The notes under the pieces were generated by a model, which made no database searches, had not been told where the DNA came from, and saw nothing but the letters and a program-made list of their open reading frames with translations. Source: Collinsella aerofaciens (lineage in GTDB: Bacteria; Actinomycetota; Coriobacteriia; Coriobacteriales; Coriobacteriaceae). Taken from it: a DNA stretch of 64,000 nt. The stretch covers positions 1 to 64,000 of the forward strand of contig RQCP01000043.1 of NCBI GenBank assembly GCA_008668235.1, written 5' to 3'. The position numbers and the translations under genes are program-made. Every line of letters begins with the position of its first letter. The stretch's first letter is position 1. Below, one piece after another: positions 32,497 to 41,638 of the stretch.

Positions 32497-33669
32497 CTAC
32501 CAAAAGACTGTTCCGTTCAATTTGACCATATTGGGCGTTGCATAGTTAATCGCTCGGGGATAAGTGTTCCATCCGTCGAATACTTCGAGCCACTGCAGTT
32601 CGATGCCAGAGCTTCCATTATGCCCAGTAAAATAGCCAGTTACCGTGACCGTATGACCTGATAGCTCGACGGATCCTTCACTGTTCCGGCTGTTGATCCA
32701 CATATGATACAAGCCGATATTCCCTTGATCGATAGTTGCTCTGTACTGAGCGAATTGAGGCTGATAACCGAAAAATTGAGTATTAAGTGCTCTACCCTTT
32801 TGAGCGGCAAGACTTTTAAACGGAACAATTCCATCTGGGATGATCGTGCTTCCGTACTCGACGCCCTGATCATTGGTCTTATACGTTGTTGTGCCAGTGA
32901 CGTTCCATATTTCTTTATAATAATCGGGATTAAATTGATTAGCGTTTGAACTGGTGAGACCGTAATGCATTGATACAGCGTACAAGGCAGAAACGACGCA
33001 TGCATACTTATTAGTGCGGGCTTCAACTAATGATTCCGAGACTCCTCGGAACGGTATTCCGTTTAAATCGTCTATTTGGAAATGCAACATCAAGTCATCT
33101 TCATTGATAATGACTGCATCCCATGAAGTTGGGTTATTGCTTTGAGGTGCTATACCCTTTTTGGTGACAATCGGGACAGACCGTATATTGTTATAGTTGG
33201 TTACACAGTCTCTAGTTCCTGGCACCAAAGTTCCATATTCAATATCGTTGTACGAAATTAGTACGGTTGGGTTTGTGGCCTGTTGGCCGGAATAAGTTGA
33301 AATGGCGTTTGATAGAGAAGCTGAAATCGGAAGAATGGTATCGCCGAGGGTTATCTCCTTCAGAAGCCCAGGATATGATGCGTCAAGTATTAAATAACCG
33401 TAAGGGCTTCCTTCCCTTGTGACACTGATTTCATAGCCACAGATAAGGCCGATTTGTTGGCATACGGGAACGATTTGCTCGATCTCTAAGTTCGCGGATC
33501 CGTCGACGATGGGCAACAGGGAAAGCGCGTAGTCTTGTGCTAGGTCTGAAGTAAAAGCGACGGATGAGTTTGAGTCGGCAGCGAATACTCTTGTTGGGCG
33601 TGACGCGGATAAGCCGATGATCGAGGCTAGGCCGAGAAGAAACGAGCGACGTGATTGAACTCTGGGCAT
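32497..33669 (-). CDS. Tat-exported protein with papain-fold cysteine peptidase-like domain
   Basis: The 390-residue protein begins with a twin-arginine signal (SRRSFLLGLASIIGLSA, residues 6-22) and a likely cleavage after VFA (residue 30). A middle region (40-200) resembles the propeptide-like part of C10-type peptidases (GYLILDASYPG). The C-terminal part has a Cys in NKYACVVSALYAVSMHYG (Cys224), a His in SGHTVTVTGYF (His339) and DGWNTYPRAINY (Asp365/Asn368), the spacing of a papain-like C39/C10 catalytic triad. The start follows AGGAG. Substrate unknown. Codon use is AT-richer than in neighbours, suggesting transfer. Confidence 0.65.
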   Translation of the reverse strand: MPRVQSRRSFLLGLASIIGLSASRPTRVFAADSNSSVAFTSDLAQDYALSLLPIVDGSANLEIEQIVPVCQQIGLICGYEISVTREGSPYGYLILDASYPGLLKEITLGDTILPISASLSNAISTYSGQQATNPTVLISYNDIEYGTLVPGTRDCVTNYNNIRSVPIVTKKGIAPQSNNPTSWDAVIINEDDLMLHFQIDDLNGIPFRGVSESLVEARTNKYACVVSALYAVSMHYGLTSSNANQFNPDYYKEIWNVTGTTTYKTNDQGVEYGSTIIPDGIVPFKSLAAQKGRALNTQFFGYQPQFAQYRATIDQGNIGLYHMWINSRNSEGSVELSGHTVTVTGYFTGHNGSSGIELQWLEVFDGWNTYPRAINYATPNMVKLNGTVFW

Positions 33670-33777
33670 AATGTCTCCTGCCTATGGGGGGCAATATGCT
33701 GTCATTTTATTTGCTACAAAATACAATCTAATTCGGATTAAGGTAAATGGATGGAATTGCTCGATAAATGGTAGTGA

Positions 33778-34617
33778 TTAGCGGACCGGTATCGCGATCC
33801 TCGTCACATACGCTCCCGGGTCGTCGCTGATGATGTCGTCGATGAGGGCGATTTCGCGCGAGGGACCGGCGGGGGACAGGTCGCGCTCGTGCATGTAATC
33901 GAGTAAGCGCTCATAGCGCGGGGCCGCCTGACCGTGCGTGCCGCGGAAGCTGACCGTCAGACACCGCGCGGCGGGACGTACTTCGACATCGCCCAGGTAA
34001 TCGTCCGTGTCATCCAGCAGCAGAAAGACCTCGTCGTAGCCATCAAAGTCGCCGGCGGCAAAGCGTTCGGGCGCGATCCCGACGCCCAAGTTGCCCAGAA
34101 AAACAAACGTCTCGTGCTGGCCTTTCTGCAGCTGACGAATCTGCCACTCCAGCGCATAGGCGTCGGTAGGGTTGACGCGTTCGCGCAATACGGCGCAACG
34201 AAGCTCGGGCGCATCGATTGCGCAAATAGCATCGAGCTCGGTGTTCAACGCATCGTGCAGCAGCCCAAGTCGGTTATCGATCTTGCTCGACACGCGTTCG
34301 AGCTCGCGGCGCTTGCGCTCGATGAGCTCCTGTTGCTGGGCCAGTTGCCGCTGCATGAGGTCCACATCACGCGTGGTCACAAACTCACGGATTTGTGCCA
34401 ACGGCAAGTCGAGAACACGCAGGTGGCTGATGGTGTTGAGGGTGGAGAGCTGCCGAGATCCGTAGTAGCGGTATCCACTCGCCGAATCGATGTGCGCCGG
34501 GTCCAGCAAGCCCATCTGCTCGTAATGGCGCAACGTGCCCACACTCAGGTTGAACAAGCGCGCCACCTCGCCAATGCGGAGCAGGCCCTCGGTATGTTCA
34601 GTTGGCGAGTCGGTCAT
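33778..34617 (-). CDS. MerR-family regulator with GyrI-like effector domain
   Basis: The 279-residue protein has a MerR winged helix (IGEVARLFNLSVGTLRHYEQMGLLDPAHIDSASGYRYYG, residues 15-53), a dimerisation coiled coil (about 85-120, Gln/Glu/Arg rich) and a C-terminal GyrI/BmrR-type domain (about 125-279) that binds lipophilic cations or drugs in relatives. ATG 34617 follows AAAGGAG. It lies 56 bases downstream of the MATE gene in the same direction and very likely activates that gene from the 19-bp-spacer promoter at 36063-36093. Confidence 0.9.
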   Translation of the reverse strand: MTDSPTEHTEGLLRIGEVARLFNLSVGTLRHYEQMGLLDPAHIDSASGYRYYGSRQLSTLNTISHLRVLDLPLAQIREFVTTRDVDLMQRQLAQQQELIERKRRELERVSSKIDNRLGLLHDALNTELDAICAIDAPELRCAVLRERVNPTDAYALEWQIRQLQKGQHETFVFLGNLGVGIAPERFAAGDFDGYDEVFLLLDDTDDYLGDVEVRPAARCLTVSFRGTHGQAAPRYERLLDYMHERDLSPAGPSREIALIDDIISDDPGAYVTRIAIPVR

Positions 34618-34673
34618 GGGACCGCTCCTTTCGGTAAAAAGCAGGGGAGAAGTGCCAGGCCTGCGTTGCCCCG

Positions 34674-36020
34674 CTACGCCACCAGCTTGTCAAAAGTCCC
34701 GCGCCGGTTGAGCACGGTAAACGCTATCACGCAGATGACTGCCGACAAAATCGATCCGCACGGCGAAGCGATGCCCATGGGAAACAACGTGTCGGAATAG
34801 GCGTTCGACAGCAGCCACGCGCCCGGCACGCGAATGAGCGCCACGGCCAGCACGTTGTGCGCAAAGCCGATGTAGCTCTTGCCGTATGCAGCGAAAAAGC
34901 CGCTAAAGCAAATGTGGATGCCGGCAAAAATCGCGTCGAAAATATAGCTGCGCATATAGCCGGTACCGGCCGCGACCACCGCGGGGTCCTTGGCAAAAAA
35001 GCCGATAAACGCCGGCGCCACCAGCCACATCAGCACCGTGATCAGGCAGCCGTACACTACCGAGATGGTCATGGCGTCCTTGAGCACCCGACGCGCGCGG
35101 TCGCCCTTGCCCGCGCCGGCATTTTGCGCCGTGAGCGCGCTGACGGTGGCACCCATGGAACTCGGCACAATGAACAAAAAGCTGATCATCTTTTCGACCA
35201 GGCCCACGGCGGCGGCGTCGACCAGGCCGCGATGGTTGGCAATGACGGTGATAAACATAAACGCCACCTGGATGCAGCCGTCCTGCACGGCCACGGGCAC
35301 GCCGATCTTAAGAATGCTGCCGAGCACCTCGGGCTGGGGGCGCAGGTCGCTACGCTTAACGTGGATGTTCGTGCGCCGGCTCTTGAGCCACACGAGCGCG
35401 AGGGCAACGCTGGCCGTCTGCGCGGTCACCGTGCCAAGCGCCGCGCCCACGGGGCCGAGCCCCATGTGGCCGATAAACAGAAAATCGAGTGCGATGTTGA
35501 TGATGCATGCCACGCCAATCACGTACATAGGCGAGCGCGAATCGCCCAGGCCGCGAAAGATGGCCGAGAGGATGTTGTATGCGGCGATAAACGGAATGCC
35601 TACAAAGCAGATGCGCAGGTAGGCGGCAGTGCCTTCGACCGCTTCGGCCGGCGTGCCAATGAGCGCCACGATCTGCGGGCACAGTGCGAGCAGGACAACG
35701 GCCAGCACCACCGAGACGCCCATAAAGAGCGTGATGGTGTTGCCGATGGCGGTCTCGGCGCGATCGAAGCGGCGCGAGCCCACGGCGTGGCCGACGATGA
35801 CCGTCGTTCCCATGGCCAGGCCCACGAGCGTCACGGTAATGATATAGAGCGTCTGCGCGCCATTGCCCACGGCGGTGATGCCGGCAGCGCCGCTAAACTG
35901 CCCCATCATGTACAGGTCGGCCATACCGTAGAGCATCTGCAAAAAGTACGAGAGCATATAGGGCAGGGCAAAGACCGCGATGGTCTTGAGGACATTGCCG
36001 CGTGTGAGGTCGTGTTCCAT
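34674..36020 (-). CDS. MATE-family multidrug efflux transporter
   Basis: The 448-residue protein has twelve hydrophobic helices and two MATE repeats, recognised by MLYGMADLYMMGQFSGAAGITAVG, QTLYIITVTLVGLAMGTTVIVGHAVGS and FRGLGDSRSPMYV. MATE proteins expel cationic drugs in exchange for Na+ or H+. The ATG at 36020 lies close to a MerR-type promoter. It forms an operon with the merR gene. Confidence 0.92.
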   Translation of the reverse strand: MEHDLTRGNVLKTIAVFALPYMLSYFLQMLYGMADLYMMGQFSGAAGITAVGNGAQTLYIITVTLVGLAMGTTVIVGHAVGSRRFDRAETAIGNTITLFMGVSVVLAVVLLALCPQIVALIGTPAEAVEGTAAYLRICFVGIPFIAAYNILSAIFRGLGDSRSPMYVIGVACIINIALDFLFIGHMGLGPVGAALGTVTAQTASVALALVWLKSRRTNIHVKRSDLRPQPEVLGSILKIGVPVAVQDGCIQVAFMFITVIANHRGLVDAAAVGLVEKMISFLFIVPSSMGATVSALTAQNAGAGKGDRARRVLKDAMTISVVYGCLITVLMWLVAPAFIGFFAKDPAVVAAGTGYMRSYIFDAIFAGIHICFSGFFAAYGKSYIGFAHNVLAVALIRVPGAWLLSNAYSDTLFPMGIASPCGSILSAVICVIAFTVLNRRGTFDKLVA

Positions 36021-36062
36021 GGGCGGGGCACTTTCTGACTGGGTTTGTTTGCGTACCAGTGT

Positions 36063-36093
36063 AGTGAAAACCCTACAACGATTGTAGAGTCAA
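36063..36093 (-). promoter_or_regulatory. MerR-type promoter of the MATE operon
   Basis: On the minus strand, a -35 TTGACT (36093-36088) and a -10 TTCACT (36068-36063) are 19 bases apart, the overlong spacer that MerR activators need. The palindrome CTACAA-TCG-TTGTAG (36087-36073) occupies the spacer. Confidence 0.8.
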
Positions 36094-36192
36094 GGTTTAT
36101 GTTGGCAGTGGGGCGAAATAAGTGAGCCTGTATTCATTTCCATTTGAATACGGGCATGTGCCGTGTAGGCTTAGCGCCCCTCACCTCGCCTC

Positions 36193-36257
36193 AAACCATC
36201 ACAACATTCGACGTTTTTTGCCAAAATCGGGAAAAGCATCGAATGTTGTGATGGTTT
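36193..36257. repeat. 65-bp CATCACAACATTC palindrome, copy 1
   Basis: The ends AAACCATCACAACATTCGA and its complement are 19 bp and enclose GCCAAAATCGGG-type sequence. Copies 2 (37435), 3 (41551) and 4 (51670) share the ends; copies 1 and 2 share also the interior and the orientation and bracket the gene at 36359-37396. Confidence 0.9.
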
Positions 36258-36358
36258 TTCTGCCACTCGACCGGGTGGAATCGCTTTCTTGCGCACGAAG
36301 GTGTGCGGACCCATGGGCAGGGGAATAAGGTTGGTTATCCGACTCCATTGGAGGGCTC

Positions 36359-37396
36359 ATGGACCTGCCGATCGTCCTGTCCCATAAGACTGCCTGGCTG
36401 TACCACAACGTGGCGCGCCCGTCCGAGCCGCTCTCGCGAGCAAGCAGCCTATACGATGAGGACTCGCTTGCTAACGAGGCGGAGCCGACCGCGAGCCTGC
36501 CCAAATTGGGACTCGATGCCAAGGGGCTGAGGGCTTCAACGGCAGTTGGGATCGTTACCGACTATCTGGTCTCACTTGGTATTCCACGAGAAGAGCTCGA
36601 TCATATCGACACGCTCGTCAACTTCGATTTTGAGCGCTCGACGCCGGCTGGATTTAGGTGCCACGTGTTTGGAGCGCCGGTACCTCCAGGCCATCTTATC
36701 GAGGTGGCAGAGGGCCTTCTAGTGGTTGATGAGGCCATGTGCTTTGTCCAGGCGGGCTCGTGGATGAGCGAGTCCGAGCAGCTGGAATATGGCTACGAAA
36801 TCTGTGCCCGATACCATTTGAATCATCTGTCGACAGGCGATTATATCGAGATGGGGCAGAGGTATACCGTTGCCGACTTGATTGCTTATTGCAATGAGAA
36901 CCGATCTCGTCAGGGGGCTATACGCGCGGCCGCCGTGCTCAAGCGCGTGCACGATGGCGCGCGGTCGCCCATGGAGACGGCCACCGCAATTATGGTCGTA
37001 GCAAAACGTTCCCAGGGAGGGCTGGGATACGCCAAGATCGAGCTCAACCATCGGGTCGATGTTCCCAGCGAGTTCAAGTATCTCGCAAAGGCCGGGTATT
37101 TCGAGATCGACGTATATGCGCCCGCGAGCGGTACGGGGATTGAATACAACGGATCGGACCATCTTGATAAACAGCGCAGCGCGTCGGATGCGGAGCGTAT
37201 GACCGTGCTGAGCGCGCTGGGCTTTAGGATGATCGTCCTCACCGGGACTCAGTTTGCCCATCAGCTGCAATTGCACCGGGCGATGAATGCCATCGCGCTC
37301 GCTATGGGTCTTAAGTGCGACCGAAGCGAGGTGTTCCAGAAACGGCAGAACGACCTGCGAGAATTTGTGATTCGGCGCTGGGACGGCGGCCTTTAG
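36359..37396 (+). CDS. DUF559-like protein with PD-(D/E)XK nuclease-fold C-terminus
   Basis: The 345-residue protein has an N-terminal half resembling AbiEi-type antitoxin/DUF559 proteins (a GFRCHVFGAPVPPGHLIEV beta segment, about 98-116) and a C-terminal DUF559/Vsr-like domain: the RSPMETATAI lead-in (about 205), FEIDVYAPASGTGIEYNG (about 252-269), then H, D and R residues in HLDKQRSASDAERMTVLSALGFRMIVLT. The D...E-x-N pattern fits a PD-(D/E)XK active site with Asn replacing Lys. ATG 36359 follows TTGGAGGG. Function unknown. It is framed by two direct copies of a 65-bp palindrome, which suggests a mobile unit. Confidence 0.65.
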   Translation: MDLPIVLSHKTAWLYHNVARPSEPLSRASSLYDEDSLANEAEPTASLPKLGLDAKGLRASTAVGIVTDYLVSLGIPREELDHIDTLVNFDFERSTPAGFRCHVFGAPVPPGHLIEVAEGLLVVDEAMCFVQAGSWMSESEQLEYGYEICARYHLNHLSTGDYIEMGQRYTVADLIAYCNENRSRQGAIRAAAVLKRVHDGARSPMETATAIMVVAKRSQGGLGYAKIELNHRVDVPSEFKYLAKAGYFEIDVYAPASGTGIEYNGSDHLDKQRSASDAERMTVLSALGFRMIVLTGTQFAHQLQLHRAMNAIALAMGLKCDRSEVFQKRQNDLREFVIRRWDGGL

Positions 37397-37434
37397 GGGC
37401 GCTTTGGTCCTTCTGCGGGGTGCCGTGGGCAGGC

Positions 37435-37499
37435 AAACCGTCACAACATTCGACGTTTTTTGCCAAAAACGGGAAAAGCATCGATTGTTGTGATGGTCT
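37435..37499. repeat. 65-bp CATCACAACATTC palindrome, copy 2
   Basis: Same family as copy 1, in the same orientation, 39 bases after the DUF559-like gene. It has a few arm mismatches (AAACCGTCAC on the left, GATTGTTGTGATGG on the right). Confidence 0.9.
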
Positions 37500-37631
37500 G
37501 TATGCTGAGGATGGGCTTGGAAAGTCCGTTTTGCTCGAAGCGACCTGTCCTGTCGTACGGGTGTCGGCATGATTCTCTCGTGGGGTATTATGTTTTCCGA
37601 AGAATAAAACGCCGCGTGAGGGGAGGGCTGC

Positions 37632-38687
37632 GTGGACGGGCGCGTGCAATATGACGGCTTTGGCCGCGACATCAACTACCTGCGCATTGCCGTTACCGAC
37701 AAGTGCAATTTCCGCTGCATTTACTGCATGCCGGCCGATGGCGTGGCGCCCCGTGCACACGACGAGCTGCTCAGCGCCGAGGAAATCGCCCGCTTTGTGC
37801 GCTTGGTGGCGGGGGAGGGCATTCGCCGCGTGCGCCTGACGGGCGGCGAGCCGCTGGTCAGCCGCCGTATCATCCCGCTTATTCGTGACATCCGTGCGAT
37901 TCCGCAGATCGAGGACATCTCGCTCACCACCAATGGCGCCCTGCTGCCCAAGCTGGCGCCGCAGCTCAAAGATGCCGGGCTTAACCGCGTCAACATTTCG
38001 CTCGACACGCTCGACCCTACGCTCTTTGGAAAGATCACGCGCCTGGGTCGGCTCGAGCAGACCATGGCTGGCATCGATGCGGCGCTGGCTTGGGGCTTTG
38101 AGCCCGTTAAGGTCAACTGCGTTGTGGTGCGCCGGCTCAACCAAGATGTGGCGGCCCTCGCGCGGCTGACCGTCGACCGCCCCATCCACCTGCGCTTTAT
38201 CGAATACATGCCCATCGGCGACGAGCGCACCAGCTCGCATTGCGCTGTGGACCCGCATGCGCCCGCGCTCAATCCCGAGCTGTGGGACGTGAGCGATACC
38301 GTGCCGAGCGACGAGCTGCGGGCGCGCATCAATGCCGGGGCCACCGCGGCGGGACTGGGCGAGCTCGAGCCGCTCGACATCAACGACGCTCCTGCTGGTG
38401 CGGGCCCTGCGCGCTATTGGCACTTTCCGGGTGCGGCGGGAACGGTTGGCTTCATCAGCGCCATGTCCAACCATTTTTGCGCGAATTGCAACCGTCTGCG
38501 CCTGACGGCCGATGGCAACGTGCGTCCGTGCCTGTTTAGCGATGCCGAGTATTCGGTGCGTGAGGCGCTGCGCCGTGGTGATGATATGCAGGTACTTTCG
38601 ATTTGGCGCGATGCCGTGGCCCACAAACCGCAGGAACACGCGATAATTGAGGGTACGCAACGATTTATGTCCCAAATCGGAGGATGA
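37632..38687 (+). CDS. moaA: GTP 3',8-cyclase MoaA
   Basis: MoaA is the radical SAM enzyme that starts molybdenum cofactor synthesis from GTP. The 351-residue protein has the CNFRCIYC cluster motif (about residues 24-31), RLTGGEPL, and a second C-terminal cluster in HFCANCNRLRLTADGNVRPCL. It starts with GTG at 37632 after GAGGGGAGGG. The moaC-mobB fusion follows after four bases, so the two are an operon. moaE, moaD, moeA and mogA are not in the window. Confidence 0.94.
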   Translation: MDGRVQYDGFGRDINYLRIAVTDKCNFRCIYCMPADGVAPRAHDELLSAEEIARFVRLVAGEGIRRVRLTGGEPLVSRRIIPLIRDIRAIPQIEDISLTTNGALLPKLAPQLKDAGLNRVNISLDTLDPTLFGKITRLGRLEQTMAGIDAALAWGFEPVKVNCVVVRRLNQDVAALARLTVDRPIHLRFIEYMPIGDERTSSHCAVDPHAPALNPELWDVSDTVPSDELRARINAGATAAGLGELEPLDINDAPAGAGPARYWHFPGAAGTVGFISAMSNHFCANCNRLRLTADGNVRPCLFSDAEYSVREALRRGDDMQVLSIWRDAVAHKPQEHAIIEGTQRFMSQIGG

Positions 38688-38691
38688 TCAT

Positions 38692-39996
38692 ATGGCCAAG
38701 AGCAGGTACGCCGATGCCACCAAGGCCGCTCGCAGGGCCGCGATGTCTGCCCACAAAGTCACGGCTGCGGCGAATGCCGGCAACGCCGACGCGTCCGCAC
38801 AGCCGACTGCCAGCGCTGCCACCGAGCCCGCCCGCGACGCCCGTCGCGACGAGCTGACGCATGTGGACGCCAAGGGCGAGGTACGCATGGTCGACGTGTC
38901 CGACAAGGCCGAGACCCATCGCATCGCTATCGCCGAGGGCACCATCCTCATGCATCCCGAGACGCAAGCCATGGTGCTGCAGGACCGCGCCAAAAAGGGC
39001 GATGTGCTTGCCTGCGCGCGCGTGGCGGGCATTATGGCCATCAAACGCACGAGCGACATCATCCCCATGTGCCATCCGTTGCTCATTACCAAGAGCAAGT
39101 GCGACATTGCGCCCATCGCTGCGGCGGGGACGCCGGCCGAGGACGTGCCCGAGGGCTGGGCGCCGGCGCGCGCGGACGGGCAGGTTGGCTTTCACGTACT
39201 GGTCACGGCCGGCGTGACGGGCAAGACGGGTATCGAGATGGAGGCGTTGACCGGCGCGAGTGCCGCGTGCCTGACCATCTACGACATGTGCAAGGCAGTC
39301 GATCGCGGCATGGAGATCGTCGACGTGCGCCTGTTGCACAAGGAGGGCGGCCGCTCGGGCGTGTGGGATCGTGCCGAACGTCAGGCTGCTGCTGTTGAGG
39401 CTGTGGGGGCCGCGGATGCCGCGCCCGTAAGCGCACCCATCGCCGTCGCGCCCGCAGCTCCGGCACCGGCCGTCCCCGCGATCGCGTTTATCGGCTACCA
39501 GAACTCGGGCAAGACCACGCTCGTCGAGAAGGTTATTGCCGAGCTCACCCGTCGCGGCCTGCGCGTGGGCTCGCTCAAGCATCACGGGCACCACGGCTTT
39601 GATATCGACGTGCCCGCTAAGGACACCTGGCGTCATCACCAGGCCGGATCCAAGCACGTGGGCCTCATCTGCGCCACGCGCTGGGCGGAGTACGCCGACA
39701 CGCGCGAGGAGGACGAGATGCCCGCGCGCGAGCTGCTGTCGCGCTACAACGATGTCGACGTGGTGATCATCGAGGGCTATAAGACCGAGGGCTTCGACAA
39801 CATCGTGGTCGCGCGATCGGGTGTCGACCGTCTGCGCGGCAAGAGCTCGCTCGACCTGGTCGACGGTCACACGCTGGCCCTTGCCTGCAACGAAGCCCTG
39901 GCGCGTCAGGCCTTCGATTCCGGCTTTGCGACCCGAGCCGTCAACATCAACGACGCCCGAGCCATCTGCGATCTGATTCAGGACCATCTGGCCTAA
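38692..39996 (+). CDS. moaC: MoaC-MobB fusion protein, molybdenum cofactor synthesis
   Basis: This 434-residue protein joins two enzymes. Residues about 50-230 are MoaC, cyclic pyranopterin monophosphate synthase, with LTHVDAKGEVRMVDVSDK, MCHPL and the GKTGIEMEALTGASAACLTIYDMCK segment. A Pro/Ala-rich linker (about 235-260) leads to MobB (about 263-434) with the P-loop GYQNSGKTT and LKHHGHHGFDID. MobB binds GTP and helps convert molybdopterin to its guanine dinucleotide form. An N-terminal Ala-rich tail of about 45 residues precedes MoaC. ATG 38692 follows GGAGG. The fusion suggests that the bis-MGD cofactor is made. Confidence 0.9.
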   Translation: MAKSRYADATKAARRAAMSAHKVTAAANAGNADASAQPTASAATEPARDARRDELTHVDAKGEVRMVDVSDKAETHRIAIAEGTILMHPETQAMVLQDRAKKGDVLACARVAGIMAIKRTSDIIPMCHPLLITKSKCDIAPIAAAGTPAEDVPEGWAPARADGQVGFHVLVTAGVTGKTGIEMEALTGASAACLTIYDMCKAVDRGMEIVDVRLLHKEGGRSGVWDRAERQAAAVEAVGAADAAPVSAPIAVAPAAPAPAVPAIAFIGYQNSGKTTLVEKVIAELTRRGLRVGSLKHHGHHGFDIDVPAKDTWRHHQAGSKHVGLICATRWAEYADTREEDEMPARELLSRYNDVDVVIIEGYKTEGFDNIVVARSGVDRLRGKSSLDLVDGHTLALACNEALARQAFDSGFATRAVNINDARAICDLIQDHLA

Positions 39997-40036
39997 AACC
40001 TGCCAAATAGGGACAGGTTTGTTTTGGCAGGTTTTA
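39994..40036 (+). terminator. Hairpin at the end of moaC-mobB
   Basis: AAAACCTGCCAAA pairs exactly with the downstream TTTGGCAGGTTTT across a loop containing GGGACAGG. The gene stop codon overlaps its left arm. Confidence 0.75.
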
Positions 40037-40054
40037 TCTGGGCAAACGTCACTT

Positions 40055-40096
40055 CCACCACAAAGGGGCCAGGCACCTTTGTGGTGGTTTTTGTTT
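40055..40096 (+). terminator. Terminator, GGGGACAGG-loop family copy 2
   Basis: CCACCACAAAGG and CCTTTGTGGTGG around GGCCAGGCA, followed by TTTTTGTTT. Nearly identical to 27930-27962. Confidence 0.85.
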
Positions 40097-40185
40097 AAGT
40101 AGATGTGTGGGACATGCCTTACAATCTACCAAGTAGTTCATGACGGGCGAAAAACGGAGAGAAGGGGCTCTTGATGCGTCCTTAA

Positions 40186-40252
40186 TGTTTCATGCGGATA
40201 GATTGATTCGACAGACGGTGGCGAATGCCCGCCGTCCGCATTCGTATGAAAC
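40186..40252 (+). promoter_or_regulatory. Structured leader upstream of the MFS gene
   Basis: The outer arms GTTTCAT and ATGAAAC enclose GCGGA/TCCGC and an inner stem ACGG..GG/CC..CCGT. The structure ends 11 bases before the start codon, so it may act on translation. Confidence 0.45.
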
Positions 40253-40263
40253 AAGGAGTCTCC

Positions 40264-41550
40264 ATGCTCGTCTCTCTTTTCTCAAAGCCTCAGTCATCGC
40301 TGTCCGTGCAGGCCAAGCGCCTGGTGGCGATGCGCTTTCTCATCTACACCGGTTTTCAGACCAGCTACTTTATCGGCGTCATCGGAACGCTTACCTATGC
40401 GGACGGCGCTTCGGTCGTCGCGACATCGCTGGCCGTCTTTATTATGAACGTATTCGTGATCTTGGGATCCTTTGCGGGTGGCGCGGCGCTCGACGCCTGG
40501 GGCCCGCGCCGTCATTTCTTTCTGAGCATCGTCGGCACGTTGACAACCGGCGCGGCAATCCTCGCCTTTGGCAGCGCGACCGGAACAGTCCTTGCCGGCG
40601 CGGTACTCCTGGGCTTTGTGATGGGATTCGCCCAGCCCATCGCTACGTCCTATCCGGCGTATCTCACCGACGATCACGTCGAGCTCAAAGACATCAACTC
40701 CGCCATCGCCATGTTTTCAAACGTGAGTATCATCGTTGGCCCTACGCTGGGCGGCTTTGTCGCGGCGGCTACATCGTCACGCGCGGTGTTCGTGCTCATG
40801 ATGATTTTTACCGTATTGGCGCTCATTGCCAGCTGGGGCTTTAGACCTCAAGCAGGTCGCGTCGCCGCGCGCGAAAGTACTCCCGCGGACAGCAGCACAA
40901 CGGCAAGTACTGCCAGCCAAAGCCCCGACTCCAGTAAATCCACCCGCGCGACCATCGCGACCAGCATCAAGACAGTCTTCACCAACAGCGTCCTCGCCCT
41001 ACTGTTCTGCATCATCTTCCTCTCGAACTTTGGCTACGGTGCCTTCGATCCGCTGGAGTCGTTCTTTTACCGCGATGTCCTACACGTCGGTGTCGAATGG
41101 ATGGGCTGGCTCTCGTCGGCCAGCGGTGTGGGCGCGGTGCTGGGCGCCGTGGCCGCGCTCCGCTTGCCGCCGCACCTGGTCAACCTTAAGACGCTGCTTG
41201 TGGCGCTCATGTCCGTGGGTCTGGGAAGCCTGCTCTACGTGGGAACGCCGTACGTGGGCGTAGCCCTTGTCGGCCAGATTGCCCTGGGCGTGGCCTGGGG
41301 CGTCGTCAACCCGCTCCACAACACCATCGTGCAAACGACGGCTCCGCTCGAGCAGCTCGGCCGCGTGAACTCGGTCATGGGCTTTGGCAACATGTTCGCC
41401 GGCGTGGCGCCGCTGGCGATTGCCCCGTGGCTGGCGGCGACGTTTGGCGTGCAGCAGACGCTCGTAGGGGCGGGCATGGTCGTGACGGCGGTTCCCGCGG
41501 CGTTGCTGCTGTTTGGACGCCGGCATTTTGATCGTGCCGCAAGGCAGTAA
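40264..41550 (+). CDS. Major facilitator superfamily transporter
   Basis: The 428-residue membrane protein has twelve predicted helices in two halves joined by a Ser/Thr-rich cytoplasmic loop (residues about 198-232). It resembles the MFS_1/enterobactin-exporter-like and drug efflux families (GGAALDAWGPRR motif A-like near residue 75). Substrate unknown. ATG 40264 follows AAGGAG. The stop codon abuts copy 3 of the 65-bp palindrome. Confidence 0.8.
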   Translation: MLVSLFSKPQSSLSVQAKRLVAMRFLIYTGFQTSYFIGVIGTLTYADGASVVATSLAVFIMNVFVILGSFAGGAALDAWGPRRHFFLSIVGTLTTGAAILAFGSATGTVLAGAVLLGFVMGFAQPIATSYPAYLTDDHVELKDINSAIAMFSNVSIIVGPTLGGFVAAATSSRAVFVLMMIFTVLALIASWGFRPQAGRVAARESTPADSSTTASTASQSPDSSKSTRATIATSIKTVFTNSVLALLFCIIFLSNFGYGAFDPLESFFYRDVLHVGVEWMGWLSSASGVGAVLGAVAALRLPPHLVNLKTLLVALMSVGLGSLLYVGTPYVGVALVGQIALGVAWGVVNPLHNTIVQTTAPLEQLGRVNSVMGFGNMFAGVAPLAIAPWLAATFGVQQTLVGAGMVVTAVPAALLLFGRRHFDRAARQ

Positions 41551-41615
41551 AAACCATCACAACATTCAGCGAAAATCGCGATTTTGCCGAAAAACGTCGA
41601 ATGTTGTGATGGTTT
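41551..41615. repeat. 65-bp CATCACAACATTC palindrome, copy 3
   Basis: Ends AAACCATCACAACATTC and GAATGTTGTGATGGTTT with an inner perfect palindrome AAAATCGCGATTTT. Relative to copies 1 and 2 it is in the opposite orientation. Confidence 0.9.
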
Positions 41616-41638
41616 GCGCCCCAGGCAGGCTACCCTTC

